NCBI GenBank assembly: GCA_903888815.1 | Contig: CAISVC010000728.1 | Span: 1 to 5,978, forward strand | DNA length: 5,978 bases | Source: an uncultured Fibrobacterota bacterium | Lineage (GTDB): Bacteria; Fibrobacterota; Chitinivibrionia; Chitinivibrionales; Chitinispirillaceae | Reading direction: 5' to 3' | Shown: piece after piece, positions 5,191-5,978 of the stretch | Layout of the letters: every line of letters starts with the position of its first letter | How positions within the stretch are numbered: the first letter of the stretch is position 1 | The notes under the pieces: model-generated | Told to the model about the DNA's origin: nothing | Seen by the model: the letters and a program-made list of their open reading frames with translations, nothing else | The model's database searches: none | Position numbers and translations under genes: made by a program

Positions 5191-5978
5191 TCAGTGTTTA
5201 TAATCTCCGATTTTCCAAACGCCTTTTTCCCGGAAAGCCGGAATCGTCTGCCTGCGGGCGGCGTTAAGGAGTGCGTTGATCGATTTCTTATGCGCTTTTG
5301 CGAAATCCGCAAGCGGACGTATCTCCTCGCCGCGAAGATAGGCGATCCTTTTATGAAGCGATTCCGTCAGGGCGAGCGTTACGACCTTCTCCATCGTCTT
5401 TGTGCTTTTGGAATCGTGGTATTCATTGAACGATGAATAATAAATCCGTTTTTCTTTGTCCCGGATGATAATGCAGGGGAAACCGGACCGCATGAGCTGG
5501 AAATTGATGATCACGCGGCCCATTCTGCCGTTACCGTCGCAAAACGGATGGATTGTTTCGAAATCAAGATGGAATTTAGCAATCTTGTCGGTAAAGTAAT
5601 TCTCCTGATCTGCGGTAAATTCCAGAAGAATTGCCTCTATCATTCGTTCGACGTGTTCCGGGGCCGGAGCTATATGCGTTCCCACGCGGACATATTCGCC
5701 CGTGGTGCGGAAACGTCCCGCGATGGCCTCGTTGATAGTGCCCATCAGCATTTTATGCAGAAGCAGAATCATCTCCCTGGAAAGCTCCGTTGCAGGCGCT
5801 TTGCTTCTGGTATATTCCATCACCCGGGCGAGATTTTTTGCTTCAAAAATTTCCCGCACCGAGACATTACGGGAAACTTCCATCTCAAGAAGAATGCGTT
5901 CCGTCTCCTTAAGCGTAAGCGTTGAATTCTCAATGGCGTTTGAATTGAAAACGCTTTCCGGAAGTTCGGACTCATCAA
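5191..5978 (-). CDS. Fic-domain protein, predicted AMP transferase (5' end cut by window edge)
   Basis: Fic enzymes transfer AMP (sometimes another nucleotide moiety) to a hydroxyl side chain of a target protein. The frame is open to the right edge, giving 261 residues; complete stand-alone Fic proteins usually have about 350-380, so an N-terminal part is missing. The first in-frame ATG in view (5883) is not the start, because family sequence continues upstream of it. In window numbering, S12-NAI-E16-N17 matches the class II inhibitory motif (S/T)xxxE(G/N), whose Glu blocks productive ATP binding. The flap region is near VRVGTHIAP. The complete active site HPFCDGNGRMGR (143-154) has catalytic H143. 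The C-terminal 40 residues (ADFAKAHKK onward, with RQTIPAFREKGVWKI) look like a small helix-turn-helix or excisionase-like tail. All key residues are present, so the enzyme is probably active but self-inhibited. No antitoxin partner is visible downstream; upstream is outside the window. Confidence 0.93.
   Translation of the reverse strand, partial: DESELPESVFNSNAIENSTLTLKETERILLEMEVSRNVSVREIFEAKNLARVMEYTRSKAPATELSREMILLLHKMLMGTINEAIAGRFRTTGEYVRVGTHIAPAPEHVERMIEAILLEFTADQENYFTDKIAKFHLDFETIHPFCDGNGRMGRVIINFQLMRSGFPCIIIRDKEKRIYYSSFNEYHDSKSTKTMEKVVTLALTESLHKRIAYLRGEEIRPLADFAKAHKKSINALLNAARRQTIPAFREKGVWKIGDYKH

Noticed and set aside
5025..5312. Minus-strand reading frame of 95 codons after and across the Fic 3' end
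   Set aside because: It overlaps the Fic coding end in another frame, is basic and low in structure, and has no ribosome site.

Overview
The window comes from a diderm (Gram-negative) bacterium of moderately high GC. Two features support this: an LpxL/HtrB-type acyltransferase of the kind that finishes lipid A, and a peptidoglycan gene (murB). A secreted protein ends in a beta-rich C-terminal domain like the FlgD-Ig / type IX sorting domains common in the FCB group and Fibrobacterota. That makes a Fibrobacterota- or FCB-like lineage a reasonable but unproven guess.

Layout, left to right. (1) Minus strand, 1-496: the first 165 codons of murB, cut by the left edge. (2) Minus strand, 493-2409: a 638-residue GAF plus HD-GYP protein, a predicted cyclic-di-GMP phosphodiesterase. 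Its stop overlaps the murB start by four bases (ATGA), so the two form one translationally coupled unit with the signalling gene first. (3) A 43-base divergent gap, 2410-2452, holding two perfect palindromes and a plausible promoter for the HD-GYP gene. (4) Plus strand, 2453-3427: the lipid A-type acyltransferase. (5) Minus strand, 3411-3575: a 54-residue glycine-rich membrane protein, overlapping the acyltransferase tail to tail by 17 bases. Its near-consensus promoter lies so close that the message should be leaderless. (6) A 135-base divergent promoter region, 3576-3710. (7) Plus strand, 3711-5006: an exported 431-residue protein with beta-propeller-like repeats and the C-terminal sorting-like domain, followed by a possible terminator. 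(8) A more AT-rich gap, 5007-5190. (9) Minus strand, 5191-5978: a Fic-domain protein (predicted AMP transferase) with an intact catalytic motif and an N-terminal autoinhibitory motif, cut by the right edge.

The left two thirds has an envelope theme: peptidoglycan precursor synthesis, second-messenger turnover, lipid A acylation, a small membrane protein and a surface or secreted protein. The Fic gene looks like a separate module. I found no mobile element, CRISPR array, tRNA or rRNA. I see no clear undescribed system. The points most worth checking are the HD-GYP/murB coupling, the palindromes in the divergent gap, and the leaderless small membrane protein.
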